A stretch of 64,000 nt of DNA from Candidatus Woesearchaeota archaeon. Its GTDB lineage: Archaea; Nanobdellota; Nanobdellia; Woesearchaeales; ARS49. The notes beneath the pieces were generated by a model that was given only the letters and a program-made list of their open reading frames with translations, ran no database searches and was not told where the DNA came from. Where the stretch lies: positions 124,001 to 188,000 of the forward strand of contig JAFCDQ010000001.1 in NCBI GenBank assembly GCA_017609645.1, in the 5' to 3' direction. Below, piece by piece: positions 61,508 through 64,000 of the stretch (position 1 is its first letter; every line of letters starts with the position of its first letter). The translations under genes were made by a program, and so were the position numbers.

Positions 61508-64000
61508 AAAAATAAAAGAATATTTTGAAAAACTTCAAACAGAAGTGAATAGAGCTTACGCTATTGCAAACACTGCGCGGGCCAAAAATTTTGATCCAGA
61601 AAAAAAAGTAGAAATACACTTAGCATCAAATATGGCAGAAAGAGTAGTAGGCCTTATATCTGTAGTTGCGCCAGCACTAGCTAAAAGCAATGTAGCAGTT
61701 AGAATAAGTGAATTAGAAAAAAAATACGGCAGCTTAGACTGGAGAGTGGCATTCACAATAGCATTAGAAGTTGCACAAGAAAAATTCTGCAAGTTTAAAA
61801 ACAAAAAAGAAGCAATAGAAATAGGAATAAGAATAGGTTTTGCATACATAACAATGGGCACAGTCAGTTCACCTTTAGACGGATTTTGCAATATAAACAT
61901 AAAACAAAGAATAGACAAACAAGGAGAATACATAAGCCTTAATTTTGCAGGACCAATAAGAAATGCAGGAGGAACAGCAGCATCAGTATGTGTCTTAATC
62001 GCAGATCATATAAGAAAAAAAATGAACTATGCCCACTATGATGCCCAACCTGAAGAAATAAAAAGAGCGACAACAGAACTGCAGGACTATCATGATAGAA
62101 TCACTAATTTACAATATTTTCCAAGTGAAGAAGAAGTAACCTTTCTAATGAAAAATCTTCCTGTAGAAATTGCAGGAGAACCTTCTGAAAAAATAGAAGT
62201 CAGCAATCATAAAGATTTGCCAAGAGTTGAAACAAACCAAATAAGAAGCGGGTACTGCTTAATCTTATCCTCATGCATACCTTTGAAAGCACCGAAAATA
62301 TGGAAACAATTATCCAAATGGGGAAAAGAATTTGACATGGAAGAATGGAACTTTCTCGAAGAATTCTTAAAAATACAAAAAAAAGTAAAATCAAAAGGAG
62401 AAACAAAAAAAACAGATGAAAAAATAACAAAAGATTATACATTTATAGCAGATTTAGTTGCCGGCAGACCCGTGCTAAGTCATCCAATGAGAATAGGAGG
62501 GTTTCGCTTAAGATATGGGAGGAGCCGTGTCAATGGTTTTTCAGCACAAGCAATGCACCCCGCAACAATGTTTGTTTTAAACAAGTACATAGCAACAGGC
62601 ACCCAATTAAAAGTTGAACGCCCAGGAAAAGCAGCAAGTATGACGCCTTGCTCAACAATAGACGGGCCAATAGTAAAACTAAAAGATGGTAGTGTAATAA
62701 AAATAAATACCCTGGAAGATGCGCAACAATATTACAGAGAAATAGAAACCATACTATATCTAGGAGACATACTAATAAATTACGGAGACTTTTTTGACAG
62801 AGCACACGCATTAGTGCCTTGCGGATATAATGAAGAATGGTGGATTCAAGAAGTAGAGAAAGCAACAGTTAATTTACTAGGCACACTAGACTTAGAAAAA
62901 CTTGCAGGATTAATAGATGAACACGAAAAAACAACAGAAAAAATATTCCAAAAACCCGAAAAAATAGAATTCAAAACCGCAGCAAACATATCAAAAACAC
63001 TTAATGTGCCTCTACATCCTGCTTACATATATTATTGGAATGCTCTTGATGCAGAGGACTGTAAAAAACTAATTGCATGGCTCAAAAAACACAATTTTAA
63101 CCAACTACCTTTAACTGAAGAGAAAAAATATCTAGAACTAACAGGCATTCCTCATAAAATAATAGACAGCAAAATACTACTTCAAGACCAAGAAATACAA
63201 ACACTAAAACTCTGTTTGAACAAAGAGCCATCTGAAAAAGAATTCAAAACAGCATTAGATGTGATAAACGCAATTTCTTCAGTAATTATCAGAGACAAAT
63301 GTGGAACATTCATAGGCGCAAGAATGGGCAGACCTGAAAAAGCAAAAATGAGAAAAATGACAGGAAGTCCACACATGTTATTTCCAGTAGCAGAACAAGG
63401 TGGAAAATTCAGAAGCTTTCAAAGCGCAATGGAAATAGGACACATAGAAACAGACATACCAAGATATTACTGCGAAAAATGCGACAACATAACCTATTTC
63501 GGAAGATGTGAAAAATGCGATGCAGAAACCAACAAACAATATCACTGCCAAAGATGCGGCTGGATAAATCAAGAAACCTGCCCTAAGCACGACGAGACAA
63601 AAAGCTTTTCAAAACAAAAAATAATCATAAAACCTTTAATGGAAAAATGCAAAAAAATAGCTGAACTTCATGTTCTGCCTACATTAATCAAAGGTGTTAG
63701 AGGAACATCAAGCAAAGACCACACAACAGAACACTTAACAAAAGGAATACTAAGAGCAAAACACAATATACACGTCAATAAAGACGGAACAATAAGATAT
63801 GACATGACTCAATTACCAATAACGCACTTTAAACCAAAAGAAATAGGCACGAGTATAGAAAAATTAAAAGAACTAGGATATGAAAAAGATTACCAAGGCA
63901 AACCATTAGAAAAAGAAGACCAAATCTGCGAACTTCTTCCGCAAGACATAATACTGCCTGAAAATACAGACGCGCTAGATGAAGGATCAAAAAAAATAAT
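61485..64000 (+). CDS. polC: DNA polymerase D large subunit DP2 (partial, runs off window)
   Basis: Catalytic subunit of PolD, 838 codons visible. The ATG at 61485 overlaps DP1, and the protein begins MQEIIASKKIKEYFEKLQTE. Landmarks: SSPLDGFCNINIKQR, NFAGPIRNAGGTAASVCVLI, FRLRYGRSRVNGFSAQAMHP, and a zinc-binding region with CEKC, CEKC and CQRC near residues 661-690. The catalytic Asp cluster of the family should lie beyond the window. No intein in the visible part. Confidence 0.93.
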   Translation, partial: MQEIIASKKIKEYFEKLQTEVNRAYAIANTARAKNFDPEKKVEIHLASNMAERVVGLISVVAPALAKSNVAVRISELEKKYGSLDWRVAFTIALEVAQEKFCKFKNKKEAIEIGIRIGFAYITMGTVSSPLDGFCNINIKQRIDKQGEYISLNFAGPIRNAGGTAASVCVLIADHIRKKMNYAHYDAQPEEIKRATTELQDYHDRITNLQYFPSEEEVTFLMKNLPVEIAGEPSEKIEVSNHKDLPRVETNQIRSGYCLILSSCIPLKAPKIWKQLSKWGKEFDMEEWNFLEEFLKIQKKVKSKGETKKTDEKITKDYTFIADLVAGRPVLSHPMRIGGFRLRYGRSRVNGFSAQAMHPATMFVLNKYIATGTQLKVERPGKAASMTPCSTIDGPIVKLKDGSVIKINTLEDAQQYYREIETILYLGDILINYGDFFDRAHALVPCGYNEEWWIQEVEKATVNLLGTLDLEKLAGLIDEHEKTTEKIFQKPEKIEFKTAANISKTLNVPLHPAYIYYWNALDAEDCKKLIAWLKKHNFNQLPLTEEKKYLELTGIPHKIIDSKILLQDQEIQTLKLCLNKEPSEKEFKTALDVINAISSVIIRDKCGTFIGARMGRPEKAKMRKMTGSPHMLFPVAEQGGKFRSFQSAMEIGHIETDIPRYYCEKCDNITYFGRCEKCDAETNKQYHCQRCGWINQETCPKHDETKSFSKQKIIIKPLMEKCKKIAELHVLPTLIKGVRGTSSKDHTTEHLTKGILRAKHNIHVNKDGTIRYDMTQLPITHFKPKEIGTSIEKLKELGYEKDYQGKPLEKEDQICELLPQDIILPENTDALDEGSKKI

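Noticed and set aside
61485-64000. Intein in DP2, RadA or RFC
   Set aside because: These archaeal genes often carry inteins, but no splicing motifs or insertions were found in RadA, RfcS or the visible part of DP2.
1-64000. tRNA, rRNA, CRISPR array or insertion sequence
   Set aside because: No cloverleaf, T-loop motif, 16S/23S stretch, regularly spaced repeat with spacers, or transposase-like protein was seen in the window.

Overview
The window is an AT-rich archaeal chromosome segment, most likely from a small-genome DPANN-type archaeon (Woesearchaeota/Pacearchaeota-like). The assignment is inferred from content, not from a marker-gene tree. It carries archaeal information-processing genes: RadA, RadB, RPA, Orc1/Cdc6, PolD DP1 and DP2, RFC small subunit, FEN1, Hjc, TFE, MBF1, PAN, Pelota, RNase P p30, EndA, RNase Z, S2, L14e, L34e and PheST. 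Almost no metabolic genes are present. Genes are tightly packed with many 4-nt ATGA stop/start overlaps. Strong GGAGGTG-type ribosome binding sites coexist with apparently leaderless genes.

Layout: 1-791 is a partial ABC ATPase, and 899-1354 is MBF1. 1344-8223 (-) is a five-gene envelope operon with three GT-C-type membrane proteins and two thioredoxin-fold proteins that lack CXXC. 8332-13406 is a recombination/translation block (RadB, S2, TRAM protein, RadA, RPA). 13471-19366 (-) is a 12-gene operon of small membrane-anchored proteins, nearly all with type IV pilin-like (class III) signal peptides. 19483-22829 holds regulators and an APH-like kinase. 22826-33943 (-) is a second pilin-like operon containing a 1585-residue Cys-rich surface protein and a 909-residue secreted protein. 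33990-42212 holds RNase P p30, a degenerate ThiI-like protein, L34e/L14e, a histidine phosphatase, PheT/PheS, a TrmB-type regulator and Pelota. 42283-48014 (+) is a five-gene envelope cassette with three paralogous lipoproteins. 47992-58492 holds RFC, PAN, AlkD-like, Trm5, FEN1, EndA, RNase Z, Hjc, TFE and a second TrmB-type regulator. 58611-58790 is a predicted replication origin: two inverted ORB elements flank about 130 bp of nearly pure A+T, next to orc1/cdc6, polD DP1 and DP2, the last running off the window.

The parts most likely to be undescribed are the two pilin-like operons and the lipoprotein cassette. The pilin-like operons appear to encode a multi-subunit surface apparatus, but no ATPase, platform protein or prepilin peptidase is visible in the window. 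Other notable items are a compact folded non-coding element at 53953-54100 whose predicted transcription start coincides with its closing helix, and a perfect palindromic TATA element equidistant from two divergent start codons (21882-21903). There is also a structured leader before S2 and a pair of TrmB regulators with almost identical DNA-binding domains but divergent effector domains. No tRNA, rRNA, CRISPR array, insertion sequence or intein was recognised. The only gene-free stretch over 300 bases is the origin region.
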